The notes under the pieces are model-generated. The model had not been told where the DNA came from, did not search any database, and saw only the letters and a list, made by a program, of their open reading frames with translations. The translations under genes and the position numbers were made by a program. A stretch of 50,519 bases of DNA from Clostridia bacterium (lineage in GTDB: Bacteria > Bacillota > Clostridia > Oscillospirales > CAG-272), in the NCBI GenBank assembly GCA_017621755.1, contig JAGASL010000010.1, positions 1-50,519 of the forward strand. Direction: 5' to 3'. Positions 50,182 to 50,519 of the stretch are shown one piece after another (position 1 is the stretch's first letter; the number at the start of each line of letters is the position of its first letter).

Positions 50182-50255
50182 ATAATTCCAACCGCCTATC
50201 GGGTGTTTGGTGCCAAACTTTGTTAAACTTTTTTCAAAAATCTTTCAAAAAGGTA

Positions 50256-50284
50256 TTGACAAACGGCTAACGAAGTGGTATAAT
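50256..50284 (+). promoter_or_regulatory. rRNA operon promoter P2
   Basis: TTGACA (50256-50261) and TATAAT (50279-50284), perfect boxes, 17 bp apart, extended -10, preceded by two A/T tracts (50225-50252) as UP-like elements. Confidence 0.92.
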
Positions 50285-50485
50285 AAAAAAGTCGCAGGCA
50301 CGAAGGGGATTGCCCGGAGGGCGGCGGCGATCGGTCTTTGAAAATTGAACAACAGAATTTCTAAAGCACTGAAAAGTGCGATGGAATCTCGTTAAAACAC
50401 ATTGAGTAAACTCAAAAAGTAAGAGAAGCTTGGAAAAGCAGCTCTAAAAAAGGATTTACCTGGCTTAGGCCAGATAGATAAACAT
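50285..50485 (+). other. 16S rRNA leader with antitermination and processing sequences
   Basis: The leader contains GGTCTTTGAAAA, a boxA-like antitermination sequence, and a GC-rich start. Near the 16S end lies TGGCTTAGGCCA, which may form part of a processing stem with a partner beyond the window. No coding frame is present. Confidence 0.7.
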
Positions 50486-50519
50486 TTTTTAGAGAGTTTG
50501 ATCCTGGCTCAGGATTAAC
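50486..50519 (+). rRNA. rrs: 16S ribosomal RNA, 5' end (runs past the window)
   Basis: AGAGTTTGATCCTGGCTCAG from 50493 is the universal 5' region of 16S rRNA (primer 27F site); by alignment with Escherichia coli the mature end falls near 50486. The next bases GGATTAAC differ from the common GGATGAAC or GGACGAAC. Only about 34 bases are in the window. Confidence 0.95.

Noticed and set aside
1..50519. CRISPR arrays, prophage modules or insertion sequences
   Set aside because: I found no regularly spaced repeats, phage structural genes or transposase frames in the window.

Overview
The window looks like the chromosome of a spore-forming, low-oxygen Firmicute of the class Clostridia, probably a gut or uncultured lineage. 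Evidence: sporulation genes spoIVA and gpr, a SigH-like sigma factor, RemA, a T-box leader, consensus SigA promoters (TTGACA, 17 bp, TATAAT), a two-subunit transketolase, a giant 2-hydroxyacyl-CoA-dehydratase-activase-like protein, and the DUF4364, DUF2344, DUF421/DUF4363 and DUF1667 families. I cannot name the species from sequence alone.

Layout. 1-3.1 kb is an accessory-looking stretch: the 3' end of a GHKL sensor kinase, a headless 5'-nucleotidase remnant and an AAA ATPase, ending beside a tRNA-Pro(GGG) on the minus strand. 3.9-16.4 kb is a long plus-strand housekeeping run: small protein, nrdR, yicC, remA, rpoZ, priA, def, fmt, a membrane zinc peptidase, rsmB, rlmN, PP2C phosphatase, a Ser/Thr kinase with a short outer part, rsgA. 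It is the usual Clostridia/Bacillus cluster without gmk, coaBC and rpe. 16.4-17.7 kb is rplJL behind an L10-type leader with an attenuator-like hairpin. 17.7-22.6 kb holds split transketolase, an alpha-L-rhamnosidase-like protein, a PHP phosphatase and a ZIP transporter. 22.7-26.9 kb is one 1411-residue activase fusion.

26.98-31.1 kb is a minus-strand operon (Lrp-type regulator, aminotransferase, GH36 alpha-galactosidase) behind a T-box whose specifier reads GCA (alanine). 31.2-34.3 kb is a minus-strand GlpO-like/FAD oxidoreductase/DUF1667 operon without a glycerol kinase, followed upstream by galM. At 35.4 kb a divergent promoter pair drives galM leftward and a P-loop kinase-like gene rightward; the latter overlaps the end of spoIVA, which sits behind gpr. 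38.5-40.6 kb has a structured untranslated region and a solitary peptide-type solute-binding lipoprotein.

40.7-43.2 kb carries DUF4364, the SigH-like sigma factor, a tRNA-like untranslated element, a small zinc-ribbon protein and rlmB. 43.3-49.0 kb carries a 1066-residue protein that I read as a catalytically dead P1B-type ATPase scaffold with a long acidic N-terminal tail, followed by a paired radical SAM/DUF2344 module. The window ends with a DUF421/DUF4363 pair facing left and the tandem promoters, leader and first bases of a 16S rRNA gene facing right.

The strongest candidates for something undescribed are the pseudo-P-type ATPase (43270-46470), the tRNA-like element between the sigma factor and zinc-ribbon gene (41920-41982), the alanine T-box over an aminotransferase/galactosidase operon, and the mutually exclusive hairpins at 38534-38619.
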